A stretch of 64,000 nt of DNA, from the NCBI GenBank assembly GCA_964437245.1, contig CAYTGJ010000004.1, positions 19,928-83,927 on the forward strand, read 5' to 3'. A program made the translations under genes and the position numbers. Numbering within the stretch: the stretch's first letter is position 1; every line of letters starts with the position of its first letter. Source of the stretch: JANYCO01 sp964437245. GTDB taxonomy: Bacteria > Bacteroidota > Bacteroidia > Cytophagales > Cytophagaceae. Below the pieces are notes generated by a model that did no database searches, was not told the origin of the DNA, and worked only from the letters and a program-made list of their open reading frames with translations. Below, piece after piece: positions 50,355 through 59,645 of this stretch.

Positions 50355-50490
50355 TATACTTTAATGTGCCAGCTCACCAGGGTCCGTTTGTGAGACATAA
50401 ACGACGGTTAATTTTTAGCTGAACGGCTCCTCGAAGCTGCTGTTTGTGTCCTCACAAACAGCGTGTAAATATTGGGTACATTAAAGTATA
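50355..50490. repeat. Dispersed hairpin element with 13-bp outer stem
   Basis: TATACTTTAATGT at 50355-50367 pairs perfectly with 50478-50490. Inside are GTTTGTG-AGA-CATAAAC (50386-50402) and GCTGTTTGTG-TCCT-CACAAACAGC (50439-50462), the GTTTGTG/CACAAAC hairpins seen at 14382 and 28511. The architecture (outer stem with different sequence, inner conserved hairpins) matches the element at 253-332. Confidence 0.65.
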
Positions 50491-50908
50491 CCATTGTCCC
50501 GGGGAGCCCAACCAGGAAGGGGGGCAACAAATGGTCAAGGGAAAACTCACGATTCGACCAATAAAATCATGAGCGAAGACAACCCTCAAGACCAATACTT
50601 TTTATTTCTTTTTTCATGAAGACATTGTCATGATTCTACAATAGCTTTCCAGCTTCAATTGTCCGGCTCCTGAATGATTAAGCTCTGGTCACAAATTACG
50701 TCACCGGAAAATGGTTAGGTTTACCGAAACAAGGGCTTTTCACAAAACAGGTCGATCCCCTTTTTTTCTTTTTACAATGGCAGCAGCTCTGCAACCATCA
50801 CCCTTTTTCGATATTTCTTTTCTTCCGGCAAAAACAGGATTCTTTTATAAAACAGTCATTACTTCTTTAGAGCAAACGGTTAAATCTCGAATAGATGGGA
50901 AGTTACAA

Positions 50909-50924
50909 TGTTCCACGTGGAACA
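50909..50924. promoter_or_regulatory. parS site 1
   Basis: TGTTCCACGTGGAACA, a perfect palindrome of the parS type bound by ParB. Confidence 0.85.
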
Positions 50925-50954
50925 GCCTTTTCTTTCTTTACAAACGAAACTCCA

Positions 50955-50970
50955 CGTTCCACGTGGAACA
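50955..50970. promoter_or_regulatory. parS site 2
   Basis: CGTTCCACGTGGAACA, one outer base different from site 1. Confidence 0.8.
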
Positions 50971-51358
50971 TTCATAAATTCACAAGAAATAAACAGGATA
51001 CAAACATTTGCAGGACTCTACTCATTATGCACCTACTTATAAAGAACAAAAGGGGAGATAATAACAGCTTACCCACAAGAAGTAAACATAAATACAGTTA
51101 TTCATATAATAGTCACAAGAAACCCACAGGATATCGATAAAACAGACAGGAGGAAAGCAGTCGTAAAAACAAAGCAGACCATTCTATCCGACAACAAATT
51201 CCGAATTCCACACGCTATACACAGAAAAACCATTCAATCCACATTGTGGCAAAAAAGAACAACAGATAGGTTCAACTATTCAACACAAAATACACAGACT
51301 ATAAACATATGCCTGGTTCTGTCCAAACCACAGTCTTTTGCAATTAAGACGAAAAGAC

Positions 51359-51374
51359 TGTTCCACGTGAAACC
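51359..51374. promoter_or_regulatory. parS site 3
   Basis: TGTTCCACGTGAAACC, consensus core with one outer base changed. Confidence 0.75.
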
Positions 51375-51755
51375 CACAAAACAGCTATCATTACCCTTTT
51401 CTAAATTAACACATTTAAACAAGTATCCACAAGCATATAAACTACCTATAAACAGAATCAAATCAATATACACAGAGATAAAAACATGTTGTAAACAGTT
51501 ACGCTCTTCCTTCACAAAAAACCAACACGATATCCACCTACTTATATGATATATCCTCAAATAACATATAATCCACCTGTCAATACACAGTTCACCTCTT
51601 TTCCACTCTTAATCAACTAAGGAACTGGAGTATTCAAACATTTATTAACGAATTTCATACAGTATCCAGAAGGATATACACTGTCCACCCTTTATACACA
51701 TATTTACTAACAGAATAAAATATTCTTCCTTATCTTTGTATAAATCAAACAAAAC

Positions 51756-51771
51756 TGTTCCACGTGAAACA
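51756..51771. promoter_or_regulatory. parS site 4
   Basis: TGTTCCACGTGAAACA. It lies downstream of the -7-like TATCTTTG at 51731-51738, hence inside the probable mnmG leader. Confidence 0.8.
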
Positions 51772-51847
51772 GTAATGCCTCAACATTTCTATTCTGGTCA
51801 TCAGGAAGGAAGAGGGGAAGAACAAACAAGAGAAAAAGAACTCTCTA

Positions 51848-51863
51848 TGTTCCACGTGAAACA
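51848..51863. promoter_or_regulatory. parS site 5
   Basis: TGTTCCACGTGAAACA, ending 20 bases before the mnmG start codon. Confidence 0.8.
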
Positions 51864-51883
51864 ATCTTATTAAAAACGTAAGC

Positions 51884-53746
51884 ATGTTTAAAGAATATGA
51901 TGTGATCGTAGTAGGAGCAGGCCATGCAGGTTGTGAAGCTGCCCACGCTGCTGCTACTATGGGTTCAAAAGTCCTGATGATAACCATGGACATGAGCAGG
52001 ATAGGACAGATGTCCTGCAATCCTGCAATGGGAGGGGTGGCCAAAGGACAAATCGTAAGAGAAGTAGATGCCCTGGGAGGAATGTCTGGTATCGTCACCG
52101 ACAAAACCATGATCCAGTTTCGCATGCTAAACCTTTCAAAAGGACCAGCCATGTGGAGCCCAAGAGCTCAAAATGATCGCTGGAAGTTCGCAGAAGAATG
52201 GAGACTCACCCTGGAAAGGAATCCAAACGTTGATATGTGGCAGGAAATGGTAAGCGGACTCATTATAAAAGACGGCAGAGTCTGTGGTGTCAGAACAGGG
52301 ATGGGAATAGAAATAGCCTGTAAAGCAGTAGTACTTACCAACGGAACCTTCTTGAACGGAGTCATTCACATAGGAGAGAAGCAATTTTCCGGAGGCAGAA
52401 CCGCCGAAAAAGCAGCAACCGGAATCACTGAGCAGCTAATCCAATTAGGGTTTGAAGCAGGAAGAATGAAAACCGGAACCCCTCCAAGAGTGGACGGCAG
52501 AAGTCTTGATTACTCTAAAATGGAAGAACAAAAAGGAGATGAGAAATGCGGAAAGTTCTCCTACACCAATACCAAGATCCCTGAAATACAAAAAAGCTGC
52601 TGGGTAACCTATACAAACAAAGATGTACACGAAGAACTTAAGAAAGGTTTTGATAAATCCCCCATGTATGCCGGAAGGATACAGGGAAGAGGACCTCGTT
52701 ATTGTCCTTCTGTAGAGGATAAAATAAACCGCTTTGCCGATAAGGAAAGACACCAGATCTTTGTAGAACCGGAAGGATGGGATACCATCGAAATCTATGT
52801 AAACGGTTTTTCTACCTCCCTGCCGGAAGATGTACAACAAAAAGCAATGAGCCTCATCCCAGGCTTTGAGAATGTAAAAATGTTCCGGCCAGGATATGCC
52901 ATTGAATACGATTTCTTTCCTCCTACACAACTCGACCTTACTCTGGAGACAAAACTAGTGAAGAATCTATTCTTTGCAGGACAAATAAACGGGACTACAG
53001 GGTATGAAGAAGCCGCCTGCCAGGGACTTATGGCCGGAATAAATGCTCATAATAAAGTAAAAGAACAAGAGCCTTTGATCCTGAAAAGATCGGAAGCCTA
53101 TATAGGAGTACTGATCGACGACCTGGTAAATAAAGGTACTGATGAACCATATCGTATGTTTACCTCCAGGGCAGAGTTCCGCCTGCTCTTAAGACAAGAT
53201 AATGCCGATATCCGGCTTACCGGAAAAGGTCATTCAATAGGACTTGCTTCCCAGGAAAGACTTGAAACCATGAACAAGAAACTGAAGCGTTCTAAAGAAC
53301 TACAGGATCTTCTGAAAAAGGTAAAAGTAAATCCGGAAGAGATAAACGGATTCCTGGAAAGCAAAGAATCTGCTGCTATCAGGGAAAAAGCACCACTCTT
53401 TAACCTGATCAAAAGACCAGGTATTGAGCTCACAGAACTTATGAAAGCCAGTACTCCGGTGTATGAAATAATAAACCAGTTTACCGAAGAAGAAATCGAA
53501 CAGGCTACCATAGAAACCAAGTACTTCGAGTATATAGAAAAAGAAGAACAAATGGCTGAAAAACTTCAATCACTCGAAGACTACAAACTTTATGACAACC
53601 TGGATTATGACACGCTTTCCGCTCTTTCCACCGAAGGCCGTGAAAAGCTGAAAAAGATCAAACCATTTACGCTGGGGCAAGCCTCCAGGATAAGTGGTGT
53701 AAGTGCCTCCGATATATCCGTATTAATGGTATACCTGGGAAGATAA
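51884..53746 (+). CDS. mnmG: tRNA uridine-5-carboxymethylaminomethyl modification enzyme MnmG (GidA)
   Basis: With MnmE it adds the carboxymethylaminomethyl group to U34 of several tRNAs, using FAD and folate. The 620-residue protein has the FAD motif VVGAGHAGCEAAHAAATMG, DMSRIGQMSCNPAMGGVAKGQIVREVDALGG, 'KTGTPPRVDGRSLDYSKM', 'GINGTTGYEEAACQG'-like QINGTTGYEEAACQG, 'RMFTSRAEFRLLLRQDNADIRLT', and the C-terminal helical domain. It follows the parS cluster and has two parS sites in its leader. MnmE is not in the window. Confidence 0.97.
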   Translation: MFKEYDVIVVGAGHAGCEAAHAAATMGSKVLMITMDMSRIGQMSCNPAMGGVAKGQIVREVDALGGMSGIVTDKTMIQFRMLNLSKGPAMWSPRAQNDRWKFAEEWRLTLERNPNVDMWQEMVSGLIIKDGRVCGVRTGMGIEIACKAVVLTNGTFLNGVIHIGEKQFSGGRTAEKAATGITEQLIQLGFEAGRMKTGTPPRVDGRSLDYSKMEEQKGDEKCGKFSYTNTKIPEIQKSCWVTYTNKDVHEELKKGFDKSPMYAGRIQGRGPRYCPSVEDKINRFADKERHQIFVEPEGWDTIEIYVNGFSTSLPEDVQQKAMSLIPGFENVKMFRPGYAIEYDFFPPTQLDLTLETKLVKNLFFAGQINGTTGYEEAACQGLMAGINAHNKVKEQEPLILKRSEAYIGVLIDDLVNKGTDEPYRMFTSRAEFRLLLRQDNADIRLTGKGHSIGLASQERLETMNKKLKRSKELQDLLKKVKVNPEEINGFLESKESAAIREKAPLFNLIKRPGIELTELMKASTPVYEIINQFTEEEIEQATIETKYFEYIEKEEQMAEKLQSLEDYKLYDNLDYDTLSALSTEGREKLKKIKPFTLGQASRISGVSASDISVLMVYLGR

Positions 53747-53878
53747 ATTATTCTAAAGGGGAAAGAGAAGATTCAGAAAACCTCTTTTCCGTACTGGTTT
53801 TAGAAACATAATGTAGATAAATCCGAAATCCTCATTTGTTGATTTGTTGAATTTTTAAATAACCCGAATTAAAAAATC

Positions 53879-54766
53879 GTGCTAACCGAATTAAAAAACT
53901 GCCCTGTATGCGCAGGGACAGAATCTAAAAAATTTCTCACCCTAAAAGACCACAGTATTTCAGGAGAAACTTTTCAACTCTCTCAGTGTACTTCCTGTGG
54001 ATTCCGGTATACAAACCCTGTTCCCGATGAAACAAGCATTGGCAGATATTATCAATCTGAAAATTACATTTCACACAGTGATACCAACAAAGGCATTGTC
54101 AACAAATTATATCATCTGGTCCGGAAGCGATCACTAAAATCAAAACTGGAGCTGGTAAACCGTTTCTCCGGATCAAAAGGAAACATCCTGGACATAGGTT
54201 GCGGCACAGGATATTTTCTCCAGACCTGTAAAGAAGACGGATGGAAAACCGATGGAATGGAACCGGATCCTCATGCACGAAAACTGGCAGAGCAAAACAC
54301 CGGTCACAGTCTTTATTCCGACCTTTTTTCCGTTACTGAAGAACAAAAATACGACGTTATCACTCTATGGCATGTATTAGAACATGTGCATAAACTCAAC
54401 GAAAGTATTCAACATATCCACAAGCTTTTGAAAAAGAACGGAACACTTATCATAGCCGTTCCGAATTGTAATTCTTATGACTCAAGTATTTATAAGGAAT
54501 TTTGGGCAGCGTATGACGTACCCAGACACCTTTACCATTTCACTCCTCCAGATATGGAAAACTTGTTGATTAAGCACAGTTTTCAGAAAACAGCCATTCT
54601 TCCCATGATGTTCGACTCTTATTATGTAAGTATGCTCAGCGATCAATATAAGTTTGGAAAAACCAATTACCTCCGGGCGTTTTTCAACGGATGGAAGTCA
54701 AATCTGAAAGCATCCAAAAACAACAATTATTCAAGTCTTATCTACATTTTCAAAAAAAATGGTTAA
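53879..54766 (+). CDS. Class I SAM-dependent methyltransferase with N-terminal zinc ribbon
   Basis: The protein (295 aa, GTG start) opens with a zinc ribbon, CPVCAGTESKKFLTLKDHSISGETFQLSQCTSCGFRYTNPVP, and then has the Rossmann methyltransferase motif ILDIGCGTGYFLQTC with the acidic residue in GMEPDP. The module combination is common in polysaccharide and secondary-metabolite methyltransferases. Its stop overlaps the start of the Ig-like lipoprotein by eight bases, so they are cotranscribed. This order after mnmG recurs in Bacteroidota; the substrate is unknown. Confidence 0.82.
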   Translation: MLTELKNCPVCAGTESKKFLTLKDHSISGETFQLSQCTSCGFRYTNPVPDETSIGRYYQSENYISHSDTNKGIVNKLYHLVRKRSLKSKLELVNRFSGSKGNILDIGCGTGYFLQTCKEDGWKTDGMEPDPHARKLAEQNTGHSLYSDLFSVTEEQKYDVITLWHVLEHVHKLNESIQHIHKLLKKNGTLIIAVPNCNSYDSSIYKEFWAAYDVPRHLYHFTPPDMENLLIKHSFQKTAILPMMFDSYYVSMLSDQYKFGKTNYLRAFFNGWKSNLKASKNNNYSSLIYIFKKNG

Positions 54767-56360
54767 ACCAATTTATCTATATCTGCTCCTTGTTACGGTA
54801 GTGGTACTAATGATGGAATCCTGCGCCAACATCAAACCTCCTACCGGTGGACCCGAAGATACTGCTGCTCCCAAACTGAAAAAATCATATCCGGAAAACA
54901 ACAGTCTCAACTATAAAGGCAGAACAATACTACTTGAGTTTGATGAATATGTGGACGGACAAAAAATAAATGAAAACATTGTAATCTCTCCTTTGGTAGA
55001 AAGCAAATACGAGATCATCACCAAAAAGAAAACAGTGATGATCCGGTTCAACGAGCCTTTTAAAGAAAATACTACTTATAATATTAACCTGGGAGAATCT
55101 GTCAAAGATGTGACCAAAGGAAATTTTGTCAAAAATATGAACCTTGCTTTCAGTACTGGTCCATATATCGACTCTCTTTCCATAAAAGGATTCACCTATG
55201 ACTTTATAAAGGGAAACGGACTGAAAGATCTATCCATACTTGTGTACAACAGCAATGATACGAACACCGTAAAAAACAGCAAACCTCTTTACTTTTCAAG
55301 AACCGATCCTCAAGGAAATTTTGTCATTAATAATGTAAAAGAAGGTACTTATAATATCTATGCACTCAACGATCTTAATAAAAACTTCAAGTACGACAAC
55401 GAAAAAGAAGACATTGCTTACCTCCATCAGGTAGTGGTAGACAAACCTGTGGAAAACCTAAGATTCGGAATCACCCGGATAGACAAAACCGGACCGGAGA
55501 TCATAAGTTATAAACAAGAATATGAATACTATCTTCTGAGTATGAACGAAGGAATAGAAGAATACCACCTCCGCTCAGACAATACTCCCGTGATCAGTGA
55601 TCTTTCTGAAGACAGCAAAACAATCCGGATCTTCAACAATTTCAATACGAAAGACAGTATCTCCCTTTATACTCATTTTACAGATTCGAGTGGAAATATT
55701 TCCAGTGATACAGTTAAAATCCTTTTCGAAGAATATAAAGACAAAAACAAGAAAAATACCTTTTCTGTCCAGGCTTTTCCAAAAAACCTTGAAATAACTT
55801 CCAATGAATCCATCAGAATAAACTTCAACAAACCTGTGGAAAAGATCAACTATCCACAGATCTCGTTAAAACAGGACAGTACTCTTATCTCTCTTGAGCC
55901 TGAAGAATTTACCCTGGACAGTACACTCCTCAATATCCGGTTTATAAACAAATACACCTTTAGCGATAGTCTTACTTTATTCCTGGAAAAAGGAGCCTTT
56001 ATGAACATAAACGGAGACAGCAGCCAGGAAGCAAAATTCAAATTCATTCCCAAAAATGAAGAAAAATACGGCATTCTCTCGGGTACCGTTATATGCCAGG
56101 AACCTTACTATATCTTCCAACTTCTGAACGGCAAAGGCAAAATAGTGGACAGCAAAAAAAACGCTACAAAGTTTGAATATAAAATGCTTGAACCAGGTGA
56201 ATATCAACTAAAAGTGATCATTGATGTGAATAACAACGGGCGATGGGACGCCACCGATCTGGACAATGAAATTCCTCCCGAGCCAATTCATTATTATAAA
56301 GAGAAGATCAACCTGAGAGCCAACTGGGAACTATTGGATATTAAATTTGAAGTTAAATAA
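54759..56360 (+). CDS. Ig-like (BIG_5) domain lipoprotein
   Basis: The 533-residue protein has a lipoprotein signal peptide with lipobox MESC, followed by PPTGGPEDTAAPKLKKSYPENNSLNYKGRTILLEFDEYVD, the classic opening of Bacteroidota Ig-like domain surface lipoproteins (Big_5 type). Further strand-rich repeats follow: VKEGTYNIYALNDLNKNFKYDNEKEDIAYL, and near the C-terminus LEPGEYQLKVIIDVNNNGRWDATDLDNEIPPEPI, a prealbumin-like fold. It is anchored in the outer membrane or periplasm; its role is unknown. It shares an operon with the methyltransferase. Confidence 0.85.
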   Translation: MVKPIYLYLLLVTVVVLMMESCANIKPPTGGPEDTAAPKLKKSYPENNSLNYKGRTILLEFDEYVDGQKINENIVISPLVESKYEIITKKKTVMIRFNEPFKENTTYNINLGESVKDVTKGNFVKNMNLAFSTGPYIDSLSIKGFTYDFIKGNGLKDLSILVYNSNDTNTVKNSKPLYFSRTDPQGNFVINNVKEGTYNIYALNDLNKNFKYDNEKEDIAYLHQVVVDKPVENLRFGITRIDKTGPEIISYKQEYEYYLLSMNEGIEEYHLRSDNTPVISDLSEDSKTIRIFNNFNTKDSISLYTHFTDSSGNISSDTVKILFEEYKDKNKKNTFSVQAFPKNLEITSNESIRINFNKPVEKINYPQISLKQDSTLISLEPEEFTLDSTLLNIRFINKYTFSDSLTLFLEKGAFMNINGDSSQEAKFKFIPKNEEKYGILSGTVICQEPYYIFQLLNGKGKIVDSKKNATKFEYKMLEPGEYQLKVIIDVNNNGRWDATDLDNEIPPEPIHYYKEKINLRANWELLDIKFEVK

Positions 56361-57036
56361 TTAATTATCAAATAATTAAAATTAAAAACTAAAAAGATCA
56401 GCCGGCTGGCCGTAGATATACACATTATATATATGTAAAACCTCCTTTATTATCTTCTGAAGATCTCTTCTCAAATAATACATACTAAATTGTAAATCAA
56501 TACTATAATACTATAAAAGAATGTTTTTTTCCTTTTTATATCAATTTCCTTCCTGTTATTCAAATTCCAAAAGAAATATAAGTCCACAAATCCTGTTGAT
56601 TAATTCTCCTGAGACGTTAATCTGTCAGCTCATTTCTGTGTAGAACAAAATAACCCACAAACCCTTCCTAACAAGCTGGCATAAAATCAACTTTATTCAT
56701 ACAAGATCAACAGTGTGAATAATCCAAAAATAAAAGGGGATATCTTCACTTGAATGTTAACTTAAGAAGTAATGTTCTACTAATTAATAAAATACAATAT
56801 TAATAAAATGTTAATTGAAGTGGATTCAAAAATCACTTATCCATTTCCGAAAAAAACAAGCGTGCAAAAGTAAACTTCTCAACCAATCCACAGCCTTAAT
56901 AATATATAATAATTAAATTTTTAATTTTTTATATTATTAAACGATGTGTTAAAAAGTACATCTCTCTGTGTTCCTTTTGACAAAATCGATTTCGTACCGA
57001 TTAAAATTTCACTAACTTTACCTCTTTACGAAGAAT
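56361..57036. other. AT-rich intergenic region with DnaA-box-like sites
   Basis: The 676-bp gap has long A/T runs (for example 56900-56945) and DnaA-box-like words, notably TTATTCACA on the minus strand at 56714-56722 and TTATCCATT near 56838. Several further CCACA words lack the TTAT prefix. No gene or clear repeat is present. It is a weaker second candidate for origin-associated sequence. Confidence 0.4.
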
Positions 57037-59403
57037 ATGTGGTATAAGATTTCGAGTATTGTAATAAAAAACCGGCTGATTTTTTTGGTCATAACTCTGT
57101 TGATATCGGGGTACATGGCCTGGCAGTGCAGGAACCTGGAGATATCCTATGATTATGTGCAGATCGTGCCGGCCGATGACCCTGAATATGTTTACTTCAA
57201 AAATTTTAAAAATACGTTTGGAGAAGACGCCAGTATCTTTGCCATCGGAATGCAGGACAAATCAGTCTATACGCTGGAAAAATTTTCAAAGCTTCAACAG
57301 CTTTGTGAACAATTTAAAAATACGGAAGGCGTAAAAGAAGTTATTTCATTACCCACTCTAAAAAATCTTGTAAAAGATACTGCCAATAAAAAATTTGATC
57401 AGAAAAATATTTTTCCTGCAACTATCAAAAGCCAGCGGGAACTTGACAGCCTGATCAAAGAAGCTAAAAATGTAAAAATATACGACAAGCTTCTTCTTAA
57501 TGAAAATACAAATGCGTTGCTGGTAGCCGTTTCCCTCGATGCAGATTATCTGAATTCAAAACGTCGTGCGGGAGTGATGAAAGAGATTCTGGAATTATCC
57601 GAAAATTTTTCAAACGAAACGCAGATCAAGCTTCATTATGCAGGGCTTCCTTATATAAGATCTATAATGGTGAGTGAGATGAAATCCGAGCTGATCACAC
57701 TTTTGTGTCTATCAGTGTTGGTAACTTCCGCTACTCTTTTCCTCTTCTTCCGTTCACTTTCTTCTGTGGTGTTTACTTTTCTTGTTATCCTTACCACACT
57801 TATTTGTACAGGAGGTACCCTTGTTTCGCTTGGCTATAAGATCACCGTTCTGACCGGAATTCTTCCTGCACTCATTATTATTATAAGTATACCCAACTGT
57901 ATTTATATGTATAATAAGTACCATCAGGAATACAAACGGCATAAGAATAAAATAAAAGCGGTCAGCAGAATCATAGAGAAAATCGGTTTCCTCACTTTCA
58001 TGACCAACATAAATACTGCTGTAGGATTCTTTGTACTCTATTTTACAAATATTGTAACGATCAAACAGTTTGGTCTTGTGGCCGGAATTCTGAGTGTGGC
58101 GACTTTCCTTATCACACTGATCATTATTCCTACCTTCTTACTGTTCCTTCCTCCACCTACAGCAAAACAACTGAAACATCTTGATCTTGGTTTCCTTTCC
58201 AAGATCAACCAACTGCTGGAGAGAGCCACTCTTTACCATCGTCCGTGGATCTATGCCGTAACCGGAATTTTTCTGGCCATTTCAATCTATGGAATTACGA
58301 AACTGAAACCAGTTTCCTATATGGTGGATGATCTTCCCGAGCGCAGCAGTATCCGTACCGATCTTTCTTTTTTCGAACAACATTTCAGCGGTGTAATGCC
58401 ACTCGAAATCATTGTAGACCTGGGAAAGAAGAAAGCCGTTTTAAAACTTTCAAATCTTCAGAAGCTGGAAGATTTTGAACAATACTTACTCGGATTCAAT
58501 AATATTTCTCCTCCACTTTCCATTCTGAATGTGGTGAAAGGAGCTACCCAGGCATTTTATGGAGGAGATCCGGAGTTTTACAGATTGCCGAGCAACAACG
58601 AGCGTGCATTTATTGTTAATTATTTTGGAAATAAAGAAGAGCAGAATAATCTGCTCCGGACCTTTGTGGACAGCACCGGACGCTATGTGCGTTTTACCTG
58701 TAAAGTAGCAGACCTCGGTACCGTTAAAATGAATGAGCTTGTAAAGCAAAATATTCAGAAAAAGGCCGATGAGATTTTCTCGAAAGAGAACGGTTATGAA
58801 GTGAGGATAACCGGTACCACACTGATTTTCCTTCAGGGAAATGAATATCTTATCAACGATCTTACCGAAAGTCTTATTTATTCTTTCATTCTGATCTCGC
58901 TGATGATGGCCTTCATTTTTACCAGCCCGAAAATGATCCTCATCTCCATGATCCCGAATGTGATTCCAATGATGATTACCGCCGGAATTATGGGACTTTT
59001 CCACATTCCTTTGAAACCCAGTACAGCACTGATCTTCGGAATATCGTTTGGTATTTCCATCGACAGTACTATTCACTTCCTCAGCAAGTATAAACAGGAG
59101 ATCGTTTTCAGCAAAGGAAATATTCTTGTAGCGGTGACCCGGAGTATCCAGGAAGCAGGAGTTAGTATGATCTATACTTCCATCGTTCTGTTCTGTGGTT
59201 TTATCATCTTCGTATTTTCTAACTTTGGAGGTACTGTTGCTCTTGGATTACTGACTTCTCTTACATTGTTTTTTGCTATGTTTACCAACCTCACAATTCT
59301 TCCGGCATTGCTTCTGACGCTGAGCAAGGGCGATCATAAGACGCTTCCGAAGGAAATGAGAAAGAAGAAAAAACAACAGGCGGAGAAAATAGCAGATCTT
59401 TGA
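57037..59403 (+). CDS. MMPL/RND-family exporter
   Basis: The 788-residue protein has the RND-like layout: a membrane helix, a large periplasmic loop (residues 30-200), six helices including SVLVTSATLFLFFRSLSSVVFTFLVILTTLICTGGTLVSLGYKITVLTGILPALIII, then a repeat of both: second loop (about 400-620) and helices around FGISFGISIDSTIHFLSKYK. The acidic residue in the second bundle (D in ISID) is a candidate proton relay. Homologues export lipids or hopanoids, or are of unknown substrate; this is probably an HpnN/MMPL-like exporter. A terminator follows. Confidence 0.87.
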   Translation: MWYKISSIVIKNRLIFLVITLLISGYMAWQCRNLEISYDYVQIVPADDPEYVYFKNFKNTFGEDASIFAIGMQDKSVYTLEKFSKLQQLCEQFKNTEGVKEVISLPTLKNLVKDTANKKFDQKNIFPATIKSQRELDSLIKEAKNVKIYDKLLLNENTNALLVAVSLDADYLNSKRRAGVMKEILELSENFSNETQIKLHYAGLPYIRSIMVSEMKSELITLLCLSVLVTSATLFLFFRSLSSVVFTFLVILTTLICTGGTLVSLGYKITVLTGILPALIIIISIPNCIYMYNKYHQEYKRHKNKIKAVSRIIEKIGFLTFMTNINTAVGFFVLYFTNIVTIKQFGLVAGILSVATFLITLIIIPTFLLFLPPPTAKQLKHLDLGFLSKINQLLERATLYHRPWIYAVTGIFLAISIYGITKLKPVSYMVDDLPERSSIRTDLSFFEQHFSGVMPLEIIVDLGKKKAVLKLSNLQKLEDFEQYLLGFNNISPPLSILNVVKGATQAFYGGDPEFYRLPSNNERAFIVNYFGNKEEQNNLLRTFVDSTGRYVRFTCKVADLGTVKMNELVKQNIQKKADEIFSKENGYEVRITGTTLIFLQGNEYLINDLTESLIYSFILISLMMAFIFTSPKMILISMIPNVIPMMITAGIMGLFHIPLKPSTALIFGISFGISIDSTIHFLSKYKQEIVFSKGNILVAVTRSIQEAGVSMIYTSIVLFCGFIIFVFSNFGGTVALGLLTSLTLFFAMFTNLTILPALLLTLSKGDHKTLPKEMRKKKKQQAEKIADL

Positions 59404-59424
59404 TTGTTCTTCTTTCAAGAAAAA

Positions 59425-59461
59425 CAGAAGGCTTGTCATCCGGCAAGCCTTCTGTTTTTTT
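59425..59461 (+). terminator. Strong terminator after the MMPL gene
   Basis: An 11-bp stem, CAGAAGGCTTG (59425-59435) with CAAGCCTTCTG (59444-59454), followed by TTTTTTT. Confidence 0.88.
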
Positions 59462-59481
59462 ACCTATCTGGAAAGATGAGC

Positions 59482-59633
59482 CAATTAGGGAGCCCTTTCA
59501 GAACAAATCTGATTTTGCCGGGGAATACGAATATTCTGTAGTAATTTCATAAACTCCTGTATATTTCTTGTATCTAGCATATTGATTCGGGCATCCTGGA
59601 ATTCTTTATTAAAATTAATCCGGGACAGTCTAA
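59482..59633 (+). repeat. ATTAATCCGGGA-type dispersed repeat
   Basis: The segment matches 43965-44098: CAATTAG, TCAGAAC..TCTGATTT, ATTCTGTAGTAATTTCATAAACT (one to three differences per block), and the ATTAATCCGGGACAGTCTA end. It is inserted between the terminator and the zinc-ribbon gene. The inverted left end seen at 43883 is missing here. Confidence 0.6.
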
Positions 59634-59645
59634 CCGTTTATTATA

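Larger units (their letters stand above)
50880..51883. other. Candidate chromosomal origin/centromere region (oriC-parS)
   Basis: This AT-rich 1-kb zone before mnmG has five near-perfect parS palindromes and several DnaA-box-like 9-mers: TTATGCACC (51025-51033), TTACCCACA (51069-51077), GTATCCACA (51423-51431) and TTATACACA (51692-51700). mnmG (gidA) neighbours oriC in many bacteria. Genes left of here are mainly minus-strand and those right mainly plus-strand, as expected at a divergent origin. The exact unwinding site is not decided. No gene occurs in the whole gap 50018-51883. The part 50491-50879 shows nothing notable. Confidence 0.65.
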
